A stretch of DNA of 64,000 nt. It comes from Sunxiuqinia sp965230765 (GTDB lineage Bacteria > Bacteroidota > Bacteroidia > Bacteroidales > Prolixibacteraceae). The position numbers and the translations under genes are program-made. Under the pieces are notes generated by a model. The model did no database searches. It saw only the letters and a program-made list of their open reading frames with translations, and was not told where the DNA came from. This document shows, piece after piece, positions 26,546-34,443 of the stretch; position 1 is the first letter of the stretch, and every line of letters starts with the position of its first letter. Location: positions 1,550,001-1,614,000 of the forward strand of contig CBDDLR010000001.1 of assembly GCA_965230765.1 (NCBI GenBank), written 5' to 3'.

Positions 26546-28525
26546 CTATGGATAGTAGCGAACGAAGGCTTCCATGGCTTCATATTCGGCCATGCCCACT
26601 TCATCATAAAGTTTGGCAGTTGATCGGTTGCGGTCTTCGGCACGTTGCCAAAATTCCCTGGAGTCATCACCCATAAACATGGCTCCTTCTTTTTGCGATT
26701 GATGCCTGAAAATTGCCTCTCGTTTGCGGTACAATTCTTCCGGGCTAATGGGTACCACCATCTCAATTTCATCCATATCCCACTCGTGCCAGGCGCCGCG
26801 GTAAAGCCATAGCCAGCAGTCTTTCATCCATTCCTGTTCTTTTACTTCTTCCATGCCATACAGAATGGCATCCAGGCAAACACGGTGTGTGCCATGAGGA
26901 TCAGAAAGATCGCCAGCAGCAAAAACCTGATGTGGTTTTATTTCGTTCAGGAAATCTTTGATGATATCGACATCTGCCTGTTCTAATGGTTTCTTTTGAA
27001 CAGCTCCGGTTTCATAGAAAGGTAGGTCAAGAAAATGGACATTGTTGCTATCTACCCCCGCAAATTCGCAGGCCGCTTTGGCTTCCATCCTCCTAATCAG
27101 TCCTTTCAGCATCCTGATATCCATCATGTCTTTTTGGTCGCTTTTCTTTTCTTTCAGGAATTGAACCGTTTTTTTGTATTGTTCGTTTTGCTTTTGGTTT
27201 TCAGGATCGTAGAAATTGGTGTACAGGTTGTGAAATAGAATAAACCGATTGGCATATTCATCAGACACCGCAATATTCCCCGAAACCTGGTATGCCACAT
27301 GAACTTCATGCCCTTGTTCAACCAGACGGATAAGCGTTCCTCCCATTGAAATCACATCATCGTCAGGATGCGGACTAAAAACCACAACTCGTTTTTTAGC
27401 AGGTTCCTTACGTTCCGGGCGGTGGGTGTCATCGGCATTTGGTTTGCCGCCGGGCCATCCGGTAATGGTGTGTTGCAGTTCATTAAACACTTTAATATTT
27501 AGTGAATACGCAGAACCCTTTTCAGCAATTAAATCACTTAGCCCATGATTGATATAATCTGTTGTTGTTAATTTAAGAATGGGTTTTTGGGTTTGTTGGC
27601 ACAGCCAAACTACGGCTTTGCGTACCAGTCGGTTCGAGCTCCAGTCGCAGGTGTCAACCATCCAGGGGGTTCTTACCCGTGTAAGTTGCATCGCTGCCCC
27701 CAGGTCGAGCACAATCTCAGCATTTTTATGAAGTTGAAGAAAGGTTGCTGGGACTTTTTCAGTGATTGAGCCTTCGATTGTTCCTTTTAAAATAGTTGCT
27801 TTACCTTCTCCCAATCCAAGCAAAAATACACGTTTTGCCCTCATGATGCTTTCAACGCCCATGGTGATTGCCCGCAACGGAACTTTCGTAATTCCACCAA
27901 ACTCGCGGGAAGCATCTTGTTTGGTTAATGTATCTAAAACAACCAGTCGGGTTTTGGAATTTAACTGAGAACCAGGTTCATTAAACCCAATGTGCCCGGT
28001 TCTTCCAATACCAAGAAGCTGTACATCAAGTCCTCCATAACCTTCAATCTTTTTGTCATATTCCTGGCAGAAATCATATATTTCGTTGAATTCCAGATCA
28101 CCACAAGGAATATTAATATTTTCAGGTTCAATGTCTATGTGGTTGAACAAGTGTTTGTGCATGAACCAATGATAGGAATGAACTGATTCCTTGGTCATTG
28201 GATAATATTCATCGAGGTTAAAGGTGATTACATTTTTGAAGCTCAAACCTTCTTCCCGGTGCATCCTGACCAATTCCGAATAAATTCCGATAGGAGTAGA
28301 TCCTGTTGCAAGGCCAAGGATACATTGCTGGCTTTTTGTTTGTTTTTCTTTGATTAAGGCCGCTATTTCATGAGCAATGTAGTTTGAGGCCTCTTTTGAA
28401 TCATCGTGAATGGTTGTTGGAATTTTTTCAAACTTTGTTAAAACATCCCTGTGTGCCAGGTTTTTTGGTTTGTGGTGTGAAGTTCCAAAAAACAATGGAT
28501 TGTTGGAGGTCAGCTTTTTCTTCAT
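26546..28525 (-). CDS. nagB: Glucosamine-6-phosphate deaminase fused to a PIG-L deacetylase-like domain
   Basis: A 659-residue two-domain protein. Residues ~25-290 are NagB (LGLATGSTPIGIY, NLDEYYPM, GIGRTGHIGFNEPGS), which converts GlcN-6-P to fructose-6-P and ammonia. Residues ~375-640 carry a PIG-L zinc deacetylase fold with PHPDDDVISMGG and DPHGTHR. The PIG-L part may deacetylate GlcNAc-6-P or a related sugar to feed NagB, replacing a separate NagA; that is inference. The fusion recurs in Bacteroidota NagB proteins. Start chosen at the first ATG (MKKKLTSNN). Confidence 0.9.
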   Translation of the reverse strand: MKKKLTSNNPLFFGTSHHKPKNLAHRDVLTKFEKIPTTIHDDSKEASNYIAHEIAALIKEKQTKSQQCILGLATGSTPIGIYSELVRMHREEGLSFKNVITFNLDEYYPMTKESVHSYHWFMHKHLFNHIDIEPENINIPCGDLEFNEIYDFCQEYDKKIEGYGGLDVQLLGIGRTGHIGFNEPGSQLNSKTRLVVLDTLTKQDASREFGGITKVPLRAITMGVESIMRAKRVFLLGLGEGKATILKGTIEGSITEKVPATFLQLHKNAEIVLDLGAAMQLTRVRTPWMVDTCDWSSNRLVRKAVVWLCQQTQKPILKLTTTDYINHGLSDLIAEKGSAYSLNIKVFNELQHTITGWPGGKPNADDTHRPERKEPAKKRVVVFSPHPDDDVISMGGTLIRLVEQGHEVHVAYQVSGNIAVSDEYANRFILFHNLYTNFYDPENQKQNEQYKKTVQFLKEKKSDQKDMMDIRMLKGLIRRMEAKAACEFAGVDSNNVHFLDLPFYETGAVQKKPLEQADVDIIKDFLNEIKPHQVFAAGDLSDPHGTHRVCLDAILYGMEEVKEQEWMKDCWLWLYRGAWHEWDMDEIEMVVPISPEELYRKREAIFRHQSQKEGAMFMGDDSREFWQRAEDRNRSTAKLYDEVGMAEYEAMEAFVRYYP

Positions 28526-28716
28526 TAAATCAAATTTTTAATCTTTGTAAAAGTACGATTTATAGGTGACCTTGGTTGTATCATTTTGAGCCTATTTGTT
28601 ATCCGGAACACGCTTTTTATTGTCTGACAACGACTAGCAGGCAAGCTAGACTATTGGGTAGTATTTCTTAATTGATGTGTGATGTTTGTTTGTCTTGGCG
28701 AACATAAAATATCAAA

Positions 28717-28743
28717 ATGCTATTTAAAACATTTAAATAGCAT
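28717..28743. repeat. Perfect 12-bp inverted repeat
   Basis: ATGCTATTTAAA (28717-28728), 3-nt centre ACA, and TTTAAATAGCAT (28732-28743). AT-rich and without a T tract, so more like a protein binding site than a terminator. It ends 25-50 bp before the predicted promoter of the small RNA. Confidence 0.75.
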
Positions 28744-28792
28744 GAAAATGTTATTTTTAAATGCGGATTTTCTATTCTCGTCTTTTTTTTGA

Positions 28793-28800
28793 TATCTTTG
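28793..28800 (+). promoter_or_regulatory. -7 box of the candidate small RNA
   Basis: TATCTTTG matches TAnnTTTG exactly. The -33 region (around 28769) is only T-rich, so this half is weak. Predicted start of transcription is near 28806. Confidence 0.55.
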
Positions 28801-28805
28801 ATCCG

Positions 28806-28988
28806 AAATCGAATGTACAATTGTTCAGCTTGCTGAATGGTTGTATTTAACAATGGCAAGTCGGGAACTCCTTTTTGAAGGGTACTACAGTTTTCGAATT
28901 GCTCATGGTTTATTAGGTTTAGTTGGTTTAGGTTAGTTCCCCAAGAGATTGGGGCGAAAAAGGCAGTCAGGGGACTGCCTTTTTTTTT
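28806..28988 (+). ncRNA. Candidate structured small RNA of about 183 nt
   Basis: This 530-bp gap has no supportable ORF. A TAnnTTTG promoter precedes and a strong terminator ends a stretch that folds into several stems. TACAATTGTTCAG (28816-28828) pairs with TTGTA-side bases to 28845 as a ~13-bp stem with G-U pairs; CCCCAA-GAGA-TTGGGG (28939-28954) is a perfect hairpin with a GAGA tetraloop; and the terminal stem is AGGCAGTC/GACTGCCT. I cannot match it to 6S, RNase P, SRP or tmRNA by their conserved core sequences. Ends are approximate. Confidence 0.6.
28961..28988 (+). terminator. Rho-independent terminator of the candidate small RNA
   Basis: AGGCAGTC (28961-28968), loop AGGG, GACTGCCT (28973-28980), then eight more T. 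Confidence 0.9.
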
Positions 28989-29055
28989 ACAAAAAAGAGG
29001 ATGTCAAAGCACCCTCCTTTATTTCTGTTTTCTGAAAATATTAGGAAATGCTCAA

Positions 29056-29637
29056 CTAAAAAGCATCTTTCTGCGCCAATTGATGAATATTTTGCAACCA
29101 GTTTTTTCTTTTTTCAGGAGTTGAATACCTCATGGGTTGCATGCTGGTAACTTTTACGGGTTTAATGCCAGAAAATTTTAAGGTTGAGTTTTTCATGGCA
29201 CGATGCCCAACGCTATGGTACAAAAGTTTATATAACCATCCCGGAGTGTCCATCGTAGTAATTAAACGGGCAGATTTTCCTTTCAGTAGTTTATCCCACA
29301 TAGGGGAATCTTCCCGGTACTTGAACGCAAATCCAGGTAGGAACACACGATCTATAAAACCTTTTAATAGGGCAGGAAATGTTCCCCACCAGATAGGGTA
29401 AATAAATACCAGATGATCGGCAAATTGTATGGCCTCCTGCGCATTAACCAAATCAGGTTCCAACTCCGTTCTTTTGCGGTAACCGTGTTCCAGATTTGTT
29501 GAGAAATTAAGTTCTCGGAGATTGATTCTGCTTGAGATTGCCCCAATTTCTTTGATCCCGTTTTCATAAGCATCGGCCATAGCATTGCCAAAACTTTCCG
29601 CATCGGGATGTGCGTTTAGTATTAAAATTTTCTTCAT
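29056..29637 (-). CDS. Flavodoxin-fold NAD(P)H:quinone reductase-like protein
   Basis: A 193-residue Flavodoxin_2 family protein. ILNAHPDAESFGNAMADAY forms the FMN phosphate region, and FIYPIWWGTFPALLKGFIDRVF the conserved quinone-reductase core (WWGxPA-like). Members reduce quinones or regulate Kef channels in the cytoplasm. It stands alone, with the small RNA upstream-facing and a 19-bp palindrome separating it from the DUF6263 gene. Confidence 0.88.
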   Translation of the reverse strand: MKKILILNAHPDAESFGNAMADAYENGIKEIGAISSRINLRELNFSTNLEHGYRKRTELEPDLVNAQEAIQFADHLVFIYPIWWGTFPALLKGFIDRVFLPGFAFKYREDSPMWDKLLKGKSARLITTMDTPGWLYKLLYHSVGHRAMKNSTLKFSGIKPVKVTSMQPMRYSTPEKRKNWLQNIHQLAQKDAF

Positions 29638-29773
29638 GGCTCTTATTTATTTTCAGAAGCAAAAATATGCTCGATAGATTTTTGATGGTGGGTCAAATCG
29701 GCAAGTGGTAGAATTTGAAAGGTGAGAGCTAGAAGCATTTGTCGGGTAGACGACAGTTGTAGGTTTGTGGAAA

Positions 29774-29814
29774 TTAAATGATGCCATCTTTTCAAAAAAG
29801 ATGGCATCATTTAA
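29774..29814 (-). terminator. Perfect 19-bp inverted repeat, probable terminator of the DUF6263 gene
   Basis: TTAAATGATGCCATCTTTT (29774-29792), CAA, then its exact reverse complement (29796-29814). The long perfect stem with AT-rich ends could terminate on either strand; it lies 26 bp after the DUF6263 stop. No long T tract follows the full stem, but the stem itself ends in AT-rich pairs. Confidence 0.6.
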
Positions 29815-29838
29815 TGTGTTGTAATCTTTAATGTGTTG
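29810..29838. repeat. 12-bp direct repeat
   Basis: TTTAATGTGTTG occurs at 29810-29821 and 29827-29838 with a 17-bp period, between the palindrome and the DUF6263 stop. Probably a small slippage or element-end duplication. Confidence 0.6.
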
Positions 29839-29839
29839 A

Positions 29840-30745
29840 CTATAGTTTGCTTACATTTACCTTTACTGTTGAATTAATTTTCATAGGTATTTCCATGTTT
29901 TCATCAGATTGAGGATTCTTCATTTTCATTAGCAAGTTTAATTCCTGTTCAACATTTGATGATATTAGCATACCGTCTTTTGAGTTGATTGTCATGTTAC
30001 CTCCCTGGCTGCCAGCAACATCCATGTCGATGTTCATGCCATTCTGCTCAATCTTAGATTCTGCATCTACATCTGAGTCAACATTCAGGAATACCCTCTT
30101 TTTTTTAATGTCAGTGAGCTTGAATTGCATTTTGATATCCATGTTCATAAGGGTTTCCATTTTTAGCGAATTTTCCCATGTATCTCCTACACTTACTTTT
30201 TCTTCAGGGAAATAGTTGAATGTTTGCATAAAACTTGATTTAAAAGACTCTTCATCAGAAAACATCTTTAGCACTTCTTTCATTTGTGGATTATCAGAAA
30301 ATGTACTGCTAAAGTTTTCAAAACCTTTAACATTCGTAACTTTCCCTTTTGGAGTTATTTCGAGCATAAGATCAATATTAGTTAATTTCTTTAAATTACT
30401 AAGTGCAGGGTTGCTTTCATTTGGGTCATCAGAATCATATGACATGAGGTTGCCCATAGCATCCATTTCCATTTTGATAGACTTGTAATTGTAGGAAATC
30501 AGATAATTATTGTTAGGGAGTAAGTCATTAATAGTTACAAGCATGACCATTTTCATTTGCAGGTTTAATTTTATTTGCTGCCCCATCATTTCCTGATCTA
30601 CTATATTATCCATATCTATAACCATTTCATAGACTGAACCTTTTTTTAGATTGAATCGTAGTAGCTTTTTAGTTTTTGCTTGGACTGTAGAAGTGGCTAG
30701 CAGGCTGATAACTACTATCAGCAGGGTGGTTGTTTTAAGTTTCAT
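29840..30745 (-). CDS. DUF6263-like exported protein
   Basis: A 301-residue protein with a Sec signal (LLIVVISLLATSTVQA-K). The rest is beta-rich, with RFNLKKGSVYEMVIDMDNIV at the start and EKVSVGDTWENSLKM in the middle, a pattern seen in DUF6263 proteins of Bacteroidota. Methionine content is high (many MxM and MM). It is probably periplasmic; no activity is known. It is flanked by mfd upstream with a 102-bp gap. Confidence 0.6.
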   Translation of the reverse strand: MKLKTTTLLIVVISLLATSTVQAKTKKLLRFNLKKGSVYEMVIDMDNIVDQEMMGQQIKLNLQMKMVMLVTINDLLPNNNYLISYNYKSIKMEMDAMGNLMSYDSDDPNESNPALSNLKKLTNIDLMLEITPKGKVTNVKGFENFSSTFSDNPQMKEVLKMFSDEESFKSSFMQTFNYFPEEKVSVGDTWENSLKMETLMNMDIKMQFKLTDIKKKRVFLNVDSDVDAESKIEQNGMNIDMDVAGSQGGNMTINSKDGMLISSNVEQELNLLMKMKNPQSDENMEIPMKINSTVKVNVSKL

Positions 30746-30847
30746 TTATAAGAGTTTTAGAGTTGTAAATTATAAAGATAGCTTTTGAAAGTTTACAGCA
30801 CAATAAAAAAGCTAGTTATAATTTGGATTATGCGAATTCAAGTTGTA

Positions 30848-33800
30848 CTAATTGCTTGTACTAATTTCCTCCAAGATAATTTTCGCCACTGAAATCGATT
30901 GGATGTTTTCAAAGCTCAGGCTGAGTTTGTCTTTTTTCTCCTGCATGCGGCACTTGGATGGATTGGTTTGCACAAAGTTTAACACCTTGCCAAATACAGG
31001 CGATTGGTAAAATGGCGATTGTTGATCAGCAATAAAATAGCAAATCATCTTTTGGTTTTTCAGGATGATGCGTTCGATACCCAATTCAATGGACAGCCAA
31101 CGTAAACGAACCACTTCAAGTAGTTCCCGGCTACTTTGTGGGAGTATACCAAATCGATCCACCAATCCCAATTCGTATTGTTGAAGTGCTTCTTCATTTT
31201 CAATGCTGTCCAGCTCGCGATACAACAACATACGCTCGGAGATGCTTTGGATATATTCATCAGGGAAAAGCAGTTCCATGTCTGTGTCGATTTGTGTGTC
31301 GTTCACAAATTTGGTTTGAAGGAATGCCTGTCCAACATCTTGTTGTTCGTCTTCGAACAGGTTCTTGTACTCGCCTTGTTTTAGTTCCTGAATGGCTTCG
31401 TTCAAAATGCGATGGTAAGTTTCAAAACCAATATCGGCAATAAAACCGCTTTGCTCAGCACCCAACAGGTTCCCTGCCCCACGTATGTCCAGATCGCGCA
31501 TGGCAATGTTAAAACCAGCGCCAAGTTCAGCAAATTCCTCGATTGCCCGCAATCGTTGCCGTGCTTCCGTGCTGACTGTTGAGAGCGGAGGTGCAATTAA
31601 ATAACAAAATGCCTTTTTATTGGAGCGTCCAACCCGCCCACGCAACTGGTGCAAATCACTTAAACCAAAGTTTTGCGCCTGGTTGATGATGATGGTATTG
31701 GCATTTGGAATGTCCAGTCCACTTTCAATAATGGTTGTCGCGATCAGCACATCGTGTTCGCCATTGATAAAATCGAGCATGATTTTCTCCAACTTAGGAC
31801 CTTCCATTTGTCCATGGCCGACTATGGTTTTGGCTTTTGGAACAATGCGCTTGATGGTTGCTTCCACTTCAAAAATATTCTGCACCCGGTTGTGGATAAA
31901 AAATATCTGGCCGCCACGTGATATTTCGTAATTGATGGCTTCGCGGATCACCTCTTCATTAAAACCATGCAGTTCGGTAACAATTGGGTAGCGGTTGGGA
32001 GGAGGGGTCTGAATAATTGACAAATCCCTGGCGCCCATCAATGAAAATTGAAGTGTTCGTGGAATGGGGGTTGCGGTCAGTGTGAGCGTGTCCACATTCA
32101 CCTTCAATTGTTTCAATTTCTCTTTTACTGATACACCAAACTTTTGTTCTTCGTCAATAATTAAAAGCCCCAGATCTTTGAACTTTACATCTTTCCCAAC
32201 CAGGCGATGTGTGCCAATTAATATGTCTACCTTGCCTGCTTCCAGTTCACGAAGTACCTTTTTTACTTCCCCCGCAGGGCGCAAACGACTAATATATTCT
32301 ACTCGTGCCGGGAAATCTTTTAATCGATCGGAGAAGGTTTTAAAATGCTGAAGAGCCAAAATGGTTGTTGGAACCAGAATTGCCACCTGCTTACTGTCTG
32401 CCACTGCTTTAAAAGCACCACGAATGGCTATCTCGGTTTTTCCAAAACCCACGTCCCCGCATACCAGCCTATCCATTGGCATTTCGCGCTGCATGTCTTC
32501 TTTCATCGACGCAGTTGCTTTAACCTGATCGGGGGTATCTTCATAAATAAACGAGGCCTCCAGTTCTTTCTGCAAATACGAATCCTGGGAAAAAGCAAAA
32601 CCCCGTTCTTTTTTGCGTTCGGCGTAAAGAGCAATCAGGTCCTTGGCAATGTCTTTAACCTTCTTCTTGGTGCGCTCTTTCATACGCTGCCAAACACCAC
32701 TTCCCAGTTTATTAATTTTGGGTTCAAGACCTTCTTTTCCTTTGTATTTCGAAATGCGGTGCAGCGAATGGATGCTCACGAAAAGCACATCATTATCACG
32801 GTATACCAGCCGAATGGCTTCCTGCATCTTTCCGTTCACCTCGGTTTTTACCAGTCCTGCAAACTTGCCAATACCATGGTCAATGTGTACCACGTAATCA
32901 CCCTGGTGCAGCTTGTTCAACTCTTTCAGAGTAATGCTTTCACGCTGTGCTTTGCGGCTTTTCAGTTTAAATCGATGATAGCGTTCAAATATCTGGTGAT
33001 CAGTGTAGCAACAAACCTTTAAATCGTGATTGATAAAACCTTCATGCAGGGTGAAATTCAGGTCGGTGAATTGTACTTTTAAACCTTGGTCATCGAAAAT
33101 GGCATGCAGTCGTTCAATCTGTTTTACATTCGATGAAAGAATGAAATTTTCATAGCCATTCTTTACATTTTCCTGCAGGTTGTTTCCAAGCAACTCAAAG
33201 TTTTTATTGAAGATGGGCTGTGGGGAAGTTTCAACTTCAAATGTGTTGCCCGATTCAAAAAGAGGAGTACCATTGGTTTCAATGCAGGTAAAGTTTTTTA
33301 CTTCGGAAAGGAAATTGTCGCCAGTTGAAAAGCGATTCTTGAATTCCTCATCCAGTTCATCATTCTCCTGTGTTTGTTGGAAGATGCTATCGATCAGTTC
33401 GCTTGTTAATCGTACATCTTTGAAAACCAGTGTGCTGTCTTTGGATATAAATTCCAGGAAATCTTCCCGCTTTTCTTCTTCCAGTCCTTCCTGAATATTA
33501 GGGATAATTACAATACGATCGAGTTGATCTTTCGATATCTGGTTGTCAATATCGAAGCTACGGATGCTGTCCACTTCTTCGCCAAAGAAATCAATCCGAT
33601 AGGGATCTTCATGCGAAAATGAATAAATATCAACTAAGCTTCCTCTGATTGAATATTGTCCCGGTTCAACCACAAAATCAACCCGCTCAAAGCCATAATC
33701 GAAAAGCACATCGTTTAAAAAATCGGTTGAAAGTTTATCGCCCTTTTTTACTTGCAGACTGTTAGCCTCCAAGCCTTCGCCTGAAATCACCTTTTCAGCT

Positions 33801-34186
33801 AGAGCCTCGGGGTAAGTAACAACGCATAGTTGGTTGACTTCACAAATCTGGTTTAGCACTTCTGTTCGCAGGATGATATTTTCTTGCTCGGGCTTTTCAT
33901 AATGTGCTGCCCGCTTGTACGAACCCGGGAAAAAGAAGACTGGAGTTTCTGTTTGTAGGTTGATGAGATCATCGTAAAAGTAGGCAGCCTGCTCTTTATC
34001 GTTCAGTACAAAAACTAGTGGTTTTTGCTGCTTTTCGGCAAGTACTGAAGCCGTTACCGATAGCGACGAACCAATAAGCCCCGGAAGGTGTATCTTTTCA
34101 CCTGGGGTATCCAGCTTTTGAATCAGGTCTTGAATAAGCTCCTGATCGCCAAATAATTTTCGAAAGTCTTTCAACTCCAAAATCAC
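30848..34186 (-). CDS. mfd: Transcription-repair coupling factor
   Basis: A 1112-residue superfamily 2 translocase that dislodges stalled RNA polymerase and recruits UvrA. The order is UvrB-like N-terminal modules, an RNAP-interacting CarD-like domain (GDYVVHIDHGIGKFAGL, about residues 430-450), Walker A CGDVGFGKTEIA (about 575-586), DEEQKFG, TATPIPRTL, QLRGRVGRS, and the C-terminal TRCF domain. Length is normal for the family. It is monocistronic as far as can be seen. Confidence 0.97.
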   Translation of the reverse strand: MILELKDFRKLFGDQELIQDLIQKLDTPGEKIHLPGLIGSSLSVTASVLAEKQQKPLVFVLNDKEQAAYFYDDLINLQTETPVFFFPGSYKRAAHYEKPEQENIILRTEVLNQICEVNQLCVVTYPEALAEKVISGEGLEANSLQVKKGDKLSTDFLNDVLFDYGFERVDFVVEPGQYSIRGSLVDIYSFSHEDPYRIDFFGEEVDSIRSFDIDNQISKDQLDRIVIIPNIQEGLEEEKREDFLEFISKDSTLVFKDVRLTSELIDSIFQQTQENDELDEEFKNRFSTGDNFLSEVKNFTCIETNGTPLFESGNTFEVETSPQPIFNKNFELLGNNLQENVKNGYENFILSSNVKQIERLHAIFDDQGLKVQFTDLNFTLHEGFINHDLKVCCYTDHQIFERYHRFKLKSRKAQRESITLKELNKLHQGDYVVHIDHGIGKFAGLVKTEVNGKMQEAIRLVYRDNDVLFVSIHSLHRISKYKGKEGLEPKINKLGSGVWQRMKERTKKKVKDIAKDLIALYAERKKERGFAFSQDSYLQKELEASFIYEDTPDQVKATASMKEDMQREMPMDRLVCGDVGFGKTEIAIRGAFKAVADSKQVAILVPTTILALQHFKTFSDRLKDFPARVEYISRLRPAGEVKKVLRELEAGKVDILIGTHRLVGKDVKFKDLGLLIIDEEQKFGVSVKEKLKQLKVNVDTLTLTATPIPRTLQFSLMGARDLSIIQTPPPNRYPIVTELHGFNEEVIREAINYEISRGGQIFFIHNRVQNIFEVEATIKRIVPKAKTIVGHGQMEGPKLEKIMLDFINGEHDVLIATTIIESGLDIPNANTIIINQAQNFGLSDLHQLRGRVGRSNKKAFCYLIAPPLSTVSTEARQRLRAIEEFAELGAGFNIAMRDLDIRGAGNLLGAEQSGFIADIGFETYHRILNEAIQELKQGEYKNLFEDEQQDVGQAFLQTKFVNDTQIDTDMELLFPDEYIQSISERMLLYRELDSIENEEALQQYELGLVDRFGILPQSSRELLEVVRLRWLSIELGIERIILKNQKMICYFIADQQSPFYQSPVFGKVLNFVQTNPSKCRMQEKKDKLSLSFENIQSISVAKIILEEISTSN

Positions 34187-34211
34187 AAAATTTTGCCCAA
34201 AGATAGTTTTT

Positions 34212-34236
34212 TAGCTGGAAGCTGGAAGTTGGAGGA
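34212..34236. repeat. GAAGCTGGAAGTTGG-type dispersed repeat
   Basis: AGCTGGAAGCTGGAAGTTGG is an imperfect AAGCTGG/AAGTTGG tandem. A related tract, partly inverted, lies at 35794-35855. Such tracts recur between genes in Bacteroidota chromosomes. Confidence 0.5.
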
Positions 34237-34269
34237 GGTAAGAAAATGAGAATATGAGTAATTGGGAAT

Positions 34270-34316
34270 CGTCATTACGAAGACTCCGGATAGCTATCCG
34301 GAGACGAAGTAATCTG
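34270..34316. repeat. REP-like palindromic element
   Basis: The perfect palindrome CTCCGGATAGCTATCCGGAG (34284-34303) is flanked by ATTAC (34274-34278) and GTAAT (34309-34313), which pair outside a small internal loop. The flanks CGTCATTACGAAG and GACGAAGTAATCTG match a dispersed intergenic repeat type (CGTCATTGCGA...GAAGCAATCT) known from many genomes. No transposase is near. Confidence 0.7.
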
Positions 34317-34350
34317 TTTTATAATACGTCATTGGATATTGGTCTTCTGC

Positions 34351-34375
34351 TGGTGCAGATTTGCAATCTGTGCCT
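34351..34375. repeat. CAGATT-TGC-AATCTG hairpin repeat
   Basis: A 6-bp perfect stem (34356-34361, 34365-34370) in the same intergenic space as the REP-like element. The GCAGATTTGCAATCTG core is another dispersed repeat type in Bacteroidota. This 257-bp gap holds nothing else. Confidence 0.5.
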
Positions 34376-34443
34376 ATGAAAAGTAATAGCTTTAGCAAGC
34401 TAAGCACATGTTGTAACCTTGAGCTGGCAAAAATGCAGTGATT

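Noticed and set aside
28668..28859. 63-codon minus-strand frame in the small RNA gap
   Set aside because: It crosses the palindrome and the RNA stem, with no family pattern or start signal.
28806..28988. Assignment of the small RNA as 6S RNA, SRP or RNase P RNA
   Set aside because: The size fits 6S but none of the conserved core sequences of these RNAs can be seen; left as unassigned.
32345..33022. Long 225-codon open frame antisense to mfd
   Set aside because: It lies wholly inside the conserved translocase core of mfd on the other strand and shows no family pattern.
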